64,000 nt of DNA from Korobacter sp963758505 (GTDB lineage: Bacteria; Acidobacteriota; Terriglobia; Terriglobales; Acidobacteriaceae): positions 620,001-684,000 of the forward strand of contig CAVWVJ010000001.1 in NCBI GenBank assembly GCA_963758505.1. The letters are read 5' to 3'. Both the position numbers and the translations under genes were made by a program. The notes under the pieces were generated by a model. That model was not told the DNA's origin. It did no database searches and saw only the letters and a program-made list of their open reading frames with translations. Shown here one piece after another: positions 27,820 through 35,890 of the stretch (position 1 is its first letter; each line of letters begins with the position of its first letter).

Positions 27820-27849
27820 CAAGGCTCCTCGCTTCCAAATGATTTTGAA

Positions 27850-27884
27850 TGGAAAAAACAAAGGAGCGGCTCTCGGGCCGCTCC
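27850..27884 (-). terminator. Terminator after the lipoprotein-sorting-like gene
   Basis: On the minus strand GGAGCGGC, a 6-nt loop and GCCGCTCC (arms 27877-27884 and 27863-27870) are followed by TTTGTTTTTT. It lies 8 bases past the stop at 27892 and separates it from the VPS10 gene. Confidence 0.85.
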
Positions 27885-27891
27885 GGGGAAA

Positions 27892-28722
27892 TTAATGTTT
27901 TGGGGTATCGGTTTTCGGGGTTTCGTCCGGCTTCTTGTCCGGCGTGGATGGCTTCGGCTCGGTCGTGTCCGCGCCCTTGGTGCTGGTAACGGTCTTCGGC
28001 GGCATATTAAAAATGCTGGAATCGATCGGCACGTTGAACTCAACCTTCTCCAGAGTCACTTTCTGTTTCTGGTCGGGATGATCGGCGTCGGCGCTTTCGA
28101 AGGAGAAGGGGACGGGAACTCCATCGACCTCCTTGTAGTCTCCGATCACGGTGCTGATCTTGTGCTCCGTTCCCCGGACCGTCGCAGCACGATCTACACG
28201 GATCTCAAGATTGGAATCAGGATCGATGTAGTAGGTGTAGACGGTGCCGTCTTTGAGGGTGGCTTTCAACTTGTAGACATCGGTACCCTCAAGCTTGTCT
28301 TTGCCTAGAAACTCGACTTTCGTACCTTTCTGGGCGTAGTCCAAGAGCAAGCCGCCAATTTCCGCGTCTTCCTGGAGTTCGTCGCGCTGTTCGGGCGGCA
28401 GGACGTCAGGATCCTTCTTGCCCATGAACGGCATGATTCCCCATGCTTCTTTTCCGTCATAAGCCTGCACCGCGGTCATGCCCTGGAGGGTGAATTCCTG
28501 GCGGATCAGGTCGGGACGCTTGCGATATTCGATGGCGGGCGCTTCCATGCCCGGGCCGACTTCGACCTTCCCGGTGCTTTTCATCGTCTGAATGGCTTTG
28601 ATCTTGGCGGCTCCGCCATGCGCCTCAATGTTTTTGGCGACGATTTCGTCGGCGGTTTGCGCGTGCAGAATAGGCGCGATACAAGCCAGGGTTACGATTC
28701 CAACAGCTACTTTGCGTAGCAT
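27892..28722 (-). CDS. Exported outer-membrane-lipoprotein-sorting-like protein
   Basis: A 276-aa protein with a signal peptide (MLRKVAVGIVTLACIAPILH-AQ). The start of the mature part, TADEIVAKNIEAHGGAAKIK, is typical of the acidobacterial proteins annotated as outer membrane lipoprotein-sorting protein, which share the LolA/LolB-type half-barrel. The last 40 residues are a Lys/Pro/Thr-rich tail (KPSTPDKKPDETPKTDTPKH), probably disordered. A periplasmic lipid- or lipoprotein-handling role is suggested by fold only. It is transcribed alone, with its own terminator. Confidence 0.75.
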   Translation of the reverse strand: MLRKVAVGIVTLACIAPILHAQTADEIVAKNIEAHGGAAKIKAIQTMKSTGKVEVGPGMEAPAIEYRKRPDLIRQEFTLQGMTAVQAYDGKEAWGIMPFMGKKDPDVLPPEQRDELQEDAEIGGLLLDYAQKGTKVEFLGKDKLEGTDVYKLKATLKDGTVYTYYIDPDSNLEIRVDRAATVRGTEHKISTVIGDYKEVDGVPVPFSFESADADHPDQKQKVTLEKVEFNVPIDSSIFNMPPKTVTSTKGADTTEPKPSTPDKKPDETPKTDTPKH

Positions 28723-29080
28723 CTGATCTCCTCTGTGCTGAACAACTGGGGCTGTAAACCTGTAGAAAACGTTCTACTGCGAAGGATAACAACATTAAGT
28801 CGGGGCGTACCCGCTGTCAAACGGCCGCGATTTTAACTGGAACATACCGGGAAAGAGCCCACCTAACCATCCAGTACGGAGGCATTTCCAAAAAAGTTCG
28901 GAAAACTTGCACCGAATTCTGGAATCGGACACGCTTCCCGTGGCCGGGATCGCTGCTTCGGAAGAGAACTTAAGTCACTTGAAAGCCTGAAGATATCCGT
29001 GTATTCGAGTAACAGAGCAGGGTCCGCGAAATTGGCGGAGAAGTAGGGCGGCCCATCCCGCCCAGACCCAGGGAGGCTAG
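28723..29080. other. 358-bp divergent intergenic region
   Basis: It separates the divergent lipoprotein-like gene and the PilZ gene and must hold both promoters. The perfect palindrome at 28762-28777 is the main feature. An A-rich stretch (AAAAAAGTTCGGAAAACTT) spans about 28890-28910. GGGAGG lies just before the PilZ ATG. No RNA gene or small ORF is convincing. Confidence 0.5.
28762..28777. promoter_or_regulatory. Operator-like palindrome upstream of the lipoprotein-like gene
   Basis: GTAGAA-AACG-TTCTAC, perfect 6-bp arms, 40 bases upstream of the minus-strand start at 28722. The size and symmetry fit a dimeric repressor site, for example a winged-helix BlaI/PenR-type or LexA-type repressor; neither consensus is matched exactly. 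Confidence 0.45.
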
Positions 29081-29827
29081 ATGTCCGGTGTAATCCTTGA
29101 AGTGCTGTTCGTTCCGCGCAAGGCTGAAACTCTGTCGATGATTCGCCGCGCCGTGGAAACAATGGATATCCACCTCCAGGTCTGCACGGATCCCCAGGAA
29201 GTAGAGCGCTTGCTGTTCTGTCATCGCTATGACGGTTTGATCGTCGATCACGATGAAAGTACCGAGGGCATCCTCCGAGCCCTGCGGCAGTCGCCTTCCA
29301 ATCGCGGCGCTATTGCCATCGATGTTCACGATGCCGAGGTCGAACTGCAAACCGTATTCGCCCTGGGCGCCAACTTCGAGATGGTGTCTCCGTTCAGCGT
29401 GGAACGTGCGCGCAAGACCCTTCAACTGGCGGTTGGCCTGATGATGCTGGGGCGGCGGCGCTACTATCGCCATCCGGTTGAGATTCGCGGCGAGATGCTT
29501 TGCAACGGGCAGCCGATCGAGGGCTGGGTGACGAATGTGAGCGAGAGCGGGGTCGGCATTCATTGCGACTCGGTAGCGCTCAGCGCCGGACCGCTGCATT
29601 GTTCTTTCACCATCCCGGAGAGCTCGGAGAGGATCTCGATGGAAGTGACCGTGATTTGGGCCGACAAGACCGGGCAAGCCGGTTGCCGGATCGAGCACAT
29701 CACCCAAGGGCAGAACGAGTATGTCGAGTGGATCTACGGGTTATTTTATCGTGGGCCCGCATTGCGTGCCTCGCTGGTGGCCACTCTCTCGCAGGAAAAG
29801 CATCTGAAGCGCGAGGTAGAAATCTAA
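29081..29827 (+). CDS. PilZ-domain protein with receiver-like N-terminal domain
   Basis: A 248-aa protein. Residues 1-115 look like a degenerate response-regulator receiver fold (VILEVLFVPRKAETLSMIRR, YDGLIVDHDESTEGILRAL). Residues 125-235 are a PilZ domain with the c-di-GMP motifs RRRYYRHPV (RxxxR) and NVSESGVG (D/NxSxxG). It probably binds c-di-GMP and affects motility, pili or polysaccharide output. It lies 100 bases before a hybrid histidine kinase in the same direction, so the two may be co-transcribed. No signal peptide. Confidence 0.85.
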   Translation: MSGVILEVLFVPRKAETLSMIRRAVETMDIHLQVCTDPQEVERLLFCHRYDGLIVDHDESTEGILRALRQSPSNRGAIAIDVHDAEVELQTVFALGANFEMVSPFSVERARKTLQLAVGLMMLGRRRYYRHPVEIRGEMLCNGQPIEGWVTNVSESGVGIHCDSVALSAGPLHCSFTIPESSERISMEVTVIWADKTGQAGCRIEHITQGQNEYVEWIYGLFYRGPALRASLVATLSQEKHLKREVEI

Positions 29828-29927
29828 TCTTCCCCGCGGGGCCGCCTCAAGAATTTCACCCGCCCGCCGATAAATCCCCAGAGACGACGTTTCGAGCGCA
29901 ATCCGGCCGCGGCGCCGTCAGGTCTGC

Positions 29928-31547
29928 ATGAACGAGGGTGCGCCAATCCGTCCCCCACTGCCGGCGATCGCGGCCTCCGGGGCGTTATCGCTGTATGAGG
30001 CAGTCTTCCGTGCTTCGATCGAGGGCATCCTGGTCGTTGACCAGGACGCACGTTACCTGGACGTGAATGACGCTGCGTGCCAGATTCTTGACCGCACGCG
30101 CGAAGAACTGCTGGCGGCACGGGTTGGTGATTTCGCCAAGCATCGGAGCGATGTTCGCAGGATATGGGAGAAGGTTTCGCACGGGAGTACCCTGCGCTCG
30201 GAGCTTTCGGTGCTGCGGCCGGACGGCCAGGATTGCGAGCTGGAGTTTTCCGCCGTGGCAAACATCCAGCCGGACCGACACCTGATTTTTATTCGCGACA
30301 TCACCCAGCGCCGCACCCTCGATGAACAGATTCGGAATGCATCGAAGATGGAGGCGGTAGGGCGGCTCGCAGGAGGGGTTGCGCACGACTTCAATAACCT
30401 CCTGATGGTGATCTCCAGCTATTCCGAGTTGATCCTGGATTCGCTGGAGCTGTCGGATTCAGTCACCAAGAAGGTCCGGGAGATCCTGAAAGCTTCGTCC
30501 CGCGCCGCCGGACTGACGCGGCAGCTGTTGGCCTTCAGCCGCAAGCAGTCGCTGGAACCGCAACGGCAGGACCTGAATACCATTACCCGCGAGATGGCAA
30601 AACTGCTGGGCCGCGTGCTGGGAGAAGACATCGAGGTGACGCTTAACCTGGCGGACTCGCTCGGGTACGTGTATGCCGATCGCGGGCAGGTCGAGCAAGT
30701 ACTCATGCACCTGGCGGTGAATGCGCGGGACGTGATGCCCGAGGGAGGCCGCTTCACGATCTCGTCGGCCAATGCGGAGTTCGACAGCCTGTTCTCGCGG
30801 CTTCCCGGTTCGCCCTCTCCAGGCCGCTACGCCATGCTCTCGGTGGAAGACACCGGTTGCGGCATGAGCGAGGAGGTACTGGCGCACCTCTTTGAACCAT
30901 TCTTCAGCACCAAGGGAATGGCGAAAGCCGCAGGACTCGGGCTGGCTGCCGTTTACGGCATCGTGAAGCAGAGTGGCGGCTACATCTGGGTCGATAGCGA
31001 AGTCGGCAAGGGCAGCCGGTTCCGGATGTATTTTCCGCTGGCCGCCAAAACCTTGAGGGAGCCGGAGCGCGCGGCGCCGATGCTTTCGCCGGATCAGGCG
31101 GTGCTGGTGCTGGTGGAAGACGAAGAAGCACTGCGCAGGGCGGCGGCGGAATTTCTTGCCACTCGCGGCTACAAGATTTTAGCCGCCGGCGAAGGCTCCG
31201 AGGCCCTCGCCCTCGCCTCCGGTTACGCCGGGAAGATCGATGTTTTGATTACGGACCTCGTCATGCCCGGGCTGAGTGGCCGGCTGCTGGCGCGGGAGTT
31301 CGTGAAGCTCCATCCGGAAACCCGCGTGATGTACATGTCGGGCTACAGCGACTCGGCGGTGCTGGAGCATGCCGCCGAAGACTCGCCGAGCGCGTTTCTG
31401 CATAAGCCATTTCGCTTCGATGCGCTATGCTCCAGGATTCGAGAGGTGCTGGGAGAAGGGCCGGAAAGCGCGGATTCACCGGCTAGTCGGCCGCACCCAG
31501 CGAATGCAGAAGACTCTCTCCCTGCTGAACCGCAAGATCGAAGCTAG
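29928..31547 (+). CDS. Hybrid histidine kinase: PAS, HisKA, HATPase, receiver
   Basis: A 539-aa soluble kinase. A PAS domain (about 20-140, YEAVFRASIEGILVVDQDAR) is followed by HisKA with the phospho-acceptor in GGVAHDFNNLL near residue 150. The HATPase domain has DTGCGMSEEVL and GLGLAAVYGIV, and the C-terminal receiver has DVLITDLVMPG (Asp near 440) and the FLHKPFRFDAL lysine. There is no membrane segment, so the signal is probably sensed in the cytoplasm by PAS. There is no dedicated response regulator adjacent. The 3' end overlaps the convergent MEDS gene by 65 bases. Confidence 0.92.
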   Translation: MNEGAPIRPPLPAIAASGALSLYEAVFRASIEGILVVDQDARYLDVNDAACQILDRTREELLAARVGDFAKHRSDVRRIWEKVSHGSTLRSELSVLRPDGQDCELEFSAVANIQPDRHLIFIRDITQRRTLDEQIRNASKMEAVGRLAGGVAHDFNNLLMVISSYSELILDSLELSDSVTKKVREILKASSRAAGLTRQLLAFSRKQSLEPQRQDLNTITREMAKLLGRVLGEDIEVTLNLADSLGYVYADRGQVEQVLMHLAVNARDVMPEGGRFTISSANAEFDSLFSRLPGSPSPGRYAMLSVEDTGCGMSEEVLAHLFEPFFSTKGMAKAAGLGLAAVYGIVKQSGGYIWVDSEVGKGSRFRMYFPLAAKTLREPERAAPMLSPDQAVLVLVEDEEALRRAAAEFLATRGYKILAAGEGSEALALASGYAGKIDVLITDLVMPGLSGRLLAREFVKLHPETRVMYMSGYSDSAVLEHAAEDSPSAFLHKPFRFDALCSRIREVLGEGPESADSPASRPHPANAEDSLPAEPQDRS

Positions 31548-32229
31548 GTTCCACACCCCAACCTAAAATGTCCCTTTTGCCGTGTTCCTGGGCGACATAA
31601 TAAAACTGGCTGCTCGGGTTCAGGCGGTCGGCGACAACGTCGATCACGTAGCGCCCATTCCGGATCGCAAGACTCGAATGATTCGAGGTCCTCATCGTGT
31701 TGGTGAGCGACTTCTTGTGAAAGGCCAGGATCGATTGCAGGATCGCCGGCGGAAAGGATCTTGCCCGGTATTGGCATACGCCGATCACTGGGCGTCCGGG
31801 AAATGCTTCTTCCACCAGCTTCTCGTACTCGAACAATTGATCGCACTCGCATGCACCCCGCGCCGCGAATTCCATCTCGCCCGCCATACGGATCCCAGTG
31901 AATCCCTGACGGACCGCGTCGGCGATCGACGATTTCAGGAGAGACATCAGGGTAACCGGATCGAAAGTGGAGTCGGAGAAATAAACTTCATCGGTGGTGT
32001 GCAGTTCCAGCGCTCCCGGCTTCAGAACTTCCCCGGTCGCATCGCAATGCGAGCGAAGGGCTGCTTCAATGTTGGCCGCCATGGCGGGAGTTTGCGCGCA
32101 AAAGCACCGTTCTCCGTTGTGCAGCCCCTCGAGGAAGTAGGAGACGAGAAACTGCAGGAGTTCAGATTCATCTTCGTAAAATACGCAGACATGGTCGCCT
32201 TGCTTGAAGCGAAGCAATGGAGCTGACAT
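31483..32229 (-). CDS. MEDS (DcmR-type sensory) domain protein
   Basis: A 248-aa cytoplasmic protein containing a MEDS domain (methanogen/methylotroph, DcmR sensory), with GDHVCVFYEDESELLQFLV at the N-terminus, LHNGERCFCAQT, and GVCQYRARSFPPAILQSIL later. Such RecA-like domains often accompany histidine kinases and anti-sigma networks; the ligand is unknown. The last 60 residues (YVIDVVADRLNPSSQFYYV) are outside the domain. The ATG at 32229 is preferred to an upstream in-frame ATG at 32283. The 65-bp tail-to-tail overlap with the hybrid kinase means the two mRNAs are antisense at their ends. Confidence 0.82.
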   Translation of the reverse strand: MSAPLLRFKQGDHVCVFYEDESELLQFLVSYFLEGLHNGERCFCAQTPAMAANIEAALRSHCDATGEVLKPGALELHTTDEVYFSDSTFDPVTLMSLLKSSIADAVRQGFTGIRMAGEMEFAARGACECDQLFEYEKLVEEAFPGRPVIGVCQYRARSFPPAILQSILAFHKKSLTNTMRTSNHSSLAIRNGRYVIDVVADRLNPSSQFYYVAQEHGKRDILGWGVEPSFDLAVQQGESLLHSLGAAD

Positions 32230-32330
32230 CGGACCCCCACTCGGCAGCGGATAAAATTTTATCCAGGAAGCAGACGATTGCAAGTCTCACATCCGGCTCT
32301 GGACGGCGGTTTGCGAGGATGCGGCTGACT

Positions 32331-34544
32331 TTATTGTTCTCCCGAACTGCGCCTTGCTTCGGCCAGGTGTTCGCGAATCGCGGCGGCGAGTTCGCTGTCG
32401 TTCATGCCCTGTCTTCGCATCAATTCATCGGCGTGTTTGAGCTCCGCTACGGCCATCGAATACTCATGGCGCTTCAGCAGCACAAAGCCGAGGGTATCGG
32501 TTACCGCCGGATTGATCGGATTCGCCTCGCGAGCCCGCTGGGCGAGTTGCAGGGCGCGGTCCAGGTTGGTGCCTTGCTCCGCATAAATCCACGCCAGATT
32601 GTTCGCGGCGACGCCGGTCGTGTCGCCTTTCTGGAGCGCTTCTTCATAGGCCCTGATTGCGGCGGGATTGTTGCGGGCAAAATCTGCCTGGATTCCCGAG
32701 ATCAGCAGCGAGTTGGAAGTGCTGGTCCCCGCGGCAGAAGAACTTGCGGCTTGTAAATCGCCCTTGCGCGATTCCAGGGAGGCGAGTTGCACGGCCGCGC
32801 TGCTGCGTTTTGGCTCGATCGCAAGGGAATTGCGGAAGCAACGGACCGCATCGTCGTACCAGCCATGCTCGCTATAAAGCCGTCCAGCCAGTTCCATGAG
32901 CACTGCCGAAGAGGGCGGCGCCGAGGCGCTGCGCTCCATTCGCTTCAGCATGGGACGAGTGATCGTGCCCATGCGATACACCCGGACAAGGCCATCCATC
33001 CCGCGCGCGGAGTCGGGATCGAGAAGCATTGCCTGTTCATACTCGACCAGGGAATAGGCGAGCCGGTGTTGCGCCAGCGCCGCCTCGCCGAGCAGCAAAT
33101 GCGACTCCGGGCTGGTCTTGTCGATGGTCTGGTAGCGCATTGCGATGCTGTTGGCGGAGGCGAATTCTTTCTGGGCGATGAGGATGTGTGCGAACAGAGC
33201 GAGCGCCGAGAGATTGGCAGGCTCCTGCCGCACCACCGGGATGACGAACTGCTCGGCGGCAGAAACATCGCCCTCCGACAGGGACAGTTCGGCCAGCGAC
33301 AGCCGTGCCGGGACAAAGGTCGGATCGTCGTCCAGTACGGTTTGCCATTGCGAGCGTGCGTCCGCATTCTTGCCTAAACGCGAAAGTGCGAGACCGAGAA
33401 CGTAATGGGCGGACGGCGAATCTCCGCGTACTTCCAGCGCCGAACGGGCGAGAGTTTCGGCGGAATTGGCGTCGCCCTCCACGAGCTCGATCTCGGCGGC
33501 GAGCACCATCGTCATCGCGGGACCAAGCTGGCTACGATTGGTGCCCAAAGCTGTTTTCGTTTCGAGGATCGATTGATCGCGCTTGATCCCGTCCTGCTGG
33601 CTTGCCTGTGCGAGTTTGGCCTCGATCGCGCGCGCGGTGATGGTGGCTGCGTCCTTATCCGCCGGGTTCTTTTCGTGCTGCAGGAGTAAGTCCAGGTAAT
33701 GCCGTGAGGCGTCGGTGCTTTTGCCGGAGACAATCTGGAAATCGGCGAGAGCGAATGGCTTGGCCGGGCTCATGGCGTCCACCTTGCGGAGCACCGCCTC
33801 GGCTTCGGCAATACGGGCGCTGCGCTCGAGGAATTGCGCCAGGCGAAGGTTGGTATCGGCGTCGTCCTGGAGCGACACTGCTTTGCGGTAGGCGGTTTCC
33901 GCCTCCGCACTATGGCCCTCTTCTTCCTCGAAATGCGCCAGGGCCAGTTGCACCGGCGAACTCTTCGGCGCACTGGCGACGGCCGATTGCAACACGCTGC
34001 GAGCCTGCGCGGTTCGTCCGCTGCCGGAATAGATTTGTGCCAGCGTCACCGCCGCGTCGGCCCGGCCCGGGTCGCGCTTCAGGACTTCCTGGAACTTGGT
34101 GGTGGCTTCCGGAAGATTGCCCAGGAACGCGTAAGCGCCCGCCTCGGCGCTCATGGCGTCGAGATTCTTGGGATCGTGGGCCAGGACAATATCTGCGAAG
34201 ACCAGGGCACGATCGGGTGCGCCGGCGGCAAGAAACAGTTGCGCCAGATGCAGTTGCGCAGAGCCATTTTCCGGATCGAGTTCGGCGGCTTTCAGGAAAG
34301 CCTTGAGGGCTTCCGCCTGGTGGTCGAGGGTCCATTCGCACTCGCCTATGCGGACATACAACGCCGACTGCGCGGGGTGACTACGGGTGCGTACGACCAA
34401 GGCCTGGTAAATTGCCAGCGCCTCAGCCGATTTGCCGCTTTTTTGCAGGGATACGGCGCGCGCGAGTTGCTTGTGACTGGTGGAACATCCGAGCGCGAGC
34501 GACAGGAAGAAGAGCGCGATTAGAAGAGCCGGGCGTCTCAACAC
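32331..34544 (-). CDS. TPR-repeat lipoprotein
   Basis: A 737-aa protein with a lipoprotein signal (LFFLSLALGC, lipid Cys20). It is almost entirely tetratricopeptide repeats, about 15 to 18 units, with AEALAIYQALV, AEALKAFLKAAELDPENG and AEAETAYRKAVSLQDDAD as good examples. Proteins of this kind act as scaffolds at the membrane, sometimes in exopolysaccharide or PEP-CTERM systems, but no such genes are adjacent. It starts with GTG at 34544. It lies 72 bases downstream of rlmN on the same strand and may be read from the same promoter. Confidence 0.87.
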   Translation of the reverse strand: MLRRPALLIALFFLSLALGCSTSHKQLARAVSLQKSGKSAEALAIYQALVVRTRSHPAQSALYVRIGECEWTLDHQAEALKAFLKAAELDPENGSAQLHLAQLFLAAGAPDRALVFADIVLAHDPKNLDAMSAEAGAYAFLGNLPEATTKFQEVLKRDPGRADAAVTLAQIYSGSGRTAQARSVLQSAVASAPKSSPVQLALAHFEEEEGHSAEAETAYRKAVSLQDDADTNLRLAQFLERSARIAEAEAVLRKVDAMSPAKPFALADFQIVSGKSTDASRHYLDLLLQHEKNPADKDAATITARAIEAKLAQASQQDGIKRDQSILETKTALGTNRSQLGPAMTMVLAAEIELVEGDANSAETLARSALEVRGDSPSAHYVLGLALSRLGKNADARSQWQTVLDDDPTFVPARLSLAELSLSEGDVSAAEQFVIPVVRQEPANLSALALFAHILIAQKEFASANSIAMRYQTIDKTSPESHLLLGEAALAQHRLAYSLVEYEQAMLLDPDSARGMDGLVRVYRMGTITRPMLKRMERSASAPPSSAVLMELAGRLYSEHGWYDDAVRCFRNSLAIEPKRSSAAVQLASLESRKGDLQAASSSAAGTSTSNSLLISGIQADFARNNPAAIRAYEEALQKGDTTGVAANNLAWIYAEQGTNLDRALQLAQRAREANPINPAVTDTLGFVLLKRHEYSMAVAELKHADELMRRQGMNDSELAAAIREHLAEARRSSGEQ

Positions 34545-34616
34545 ATAGTTTCCGGGCCGCCCCTTGGAGCGGTACTAAAAGGGATGCGTTTTCCGGGAGC
34601 AGCGTTGCTGGATGGG

Positions 34617-35723
34617 CTAAGAGATTGCCACCAATTCGGTCGTGCGCTTGAGCTGCCCGCAGGCCGCAAAGATGTCGCGGCCGCGCGGTTTCCGCACAAA
34701 TGTGGGGATTCCAGCTTCTACGAGGATCTTTCGGAAGTTTTCGACCCGTCCGGGTTCCGGGGTCTGGAAGGGGATCTCGGGGCCGGGGTTCCAGGCGATC
34801 AGGTTCACCTTGGCTTTCATGCCACGAAGCAATTGCACCACTTCACTGGCATTCTGATCGCTGTCGTTGACGCCTCCCAGCAGGACATATTCGAAGGTGA
34901 GGCGCTCGCGGTTGCGCAAGGGAAACTCGCGAGCCGCCGCCATGAGCTTGTCGAGCGTCCACTTTTTCGTAATCGGCATCAGCTCGCGCCGGGCTTCTTC
35001 ATTGGACGCATTCAGAGAAATCGCCAGCTTGGGGCGGTTGGCGAGCTTGCCAAAGTCCGCAATGCGGGGCACGATGCCGGATGTCGAAACCGTCATGCGG
35101 GACTCGGGAATCCCAACGCCTTCAACAAGAAGCGAGACAGCCTTCACGAAGTTGTCGAAGTTCAGGAAGGGCTCGCCCTGGCCCATGAAGACGAGATTGA
35201 TCCGCTGTTTTTCGAGGCCGACCTGCTGATCGTTGAGGACTGCGAGAACCTGCCCGACGATCTCGCCAGCGGAAAGGTTCCGCAGCAACCCGAGCAATGC
35301 GGTCATGCAGAACTGGCAGGCGACGGCGCAACCAGCCTGGCTCGATACACAAATCGTGGCGCGGTCATACGAGCGGCTGCCGGATTCCGAGCCGTCTCCT
35401 TCCTCGCCGCCATCGCCTTCGGGCATCCACACCGTCTCCACACTTTGGCCGTCGGCGAATTGCATGAGGTAGCGGACGGTCCCGTCGAGCGAGGTAAACC
35501 GTTTCTCCACGGTCGGCATTCCGACGCTCCAACCGGTCGCGGCAAGTTGCTGCCGGAGGGCTAAGGGAAGGGTCGTGACCCGGTCCAAAGAGGAGAGCCG
35601 ATCCCGGTAAACGGCCTGCCAGAGTTGCCGGCCCCGGTAGGCGGGTTCACCAAAACTTTCAATACCCCTTGTAAGCTCTTGAAAATCAAGGCCTAAAAGT
35701 TCGAACTTCTTATTTTCCGACAC
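34617..35723 (-). CDS. rlmN: 23S rRNA (adenine2503-C2)-methyltransferase RlmN
   Basis: A 368-aa radical SAM enzyme that methylates C2 of A2503 in 23S rRNA and A37 in some tRNAs. The Fe-S motif is CAVACQFC (CxxxCxxC, near residues 131-138), followed by NLSAGEIVGQVL and NLVFMGQGEPFLN. The second catalytic Cys lies near the C-terminus in FAACGQLK. An acidic Gly/Ser-rich insert (GDGGEEGDGSESG) precedes the Fe-S motif and is unusual. It starts with GTG at 35723, with AGGA 8 bases upstream. Confidence 0.95.
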   Translation of the reverse strand: MSENKKFELLGLDFQELTRGIESFGEPAYRGRQLWQAVYRDRLSSLDRVTTLPLALRQQLAATGWSVGMPTVEKRFTSLDGTVRYLMQFADGQSVETVWMPEGDGGEEGDGSESGSRSYDRATICVSSQAGCAVACQFCMTALLGLLRNLSAGEIVGQVLAVLNDQQVGLEKQRINLVFMGQGEPFLNFDNFVKAVSLLVEGVGIPESRMTVSTSGIVPRIADFGKLANRPKLAISLNASNEEARRELMPITKKWTLDKLMAAAREFPLRNRERLTFEYVLLGGVNDSDQNASEVVQLLRGMKAKVNLIAWNPGPEIPFQTPEPGRVENFRKILVEAGIPTFVRKPRGRDIFAACGQLKRTTELVAIS

Positions 35724-35745
35724 TCATCTAATCCTGTAGGCCACG

Positions 35746-35751
35746 ATGATA
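35746..35751 (-). promoter_or_regulatory. Possible -10 element for rlmN
   Basis: TATCAT on the minus strand, with TTGCGT 15 bases further upstream. Transcription would start about 16 bases before the GTG of rlmN. Spacing is shorter than the optimum, so this is only a candidate. Confidence 0.3.
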
Positions 35752-35890
35752 GATTCTAGAGGAAGGACGCAAATGGTGCACCGCGAAGCGGTAGCCCTAC
35801 CCGTCTTCTTTACATCTTAATCAGGCACAATCGTTTATTGCATTAGGTCAGGACCCATCCTTGGCGACACAGATTCAATTGGAGAACCCG

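Noticed and set aside
25438..28308. Long open frame antisense to the VPS10-like gene
   Set aside because: The opposite strand encodes clear BNR repeats and a signal peptide, while this translation has no recognisable domain.
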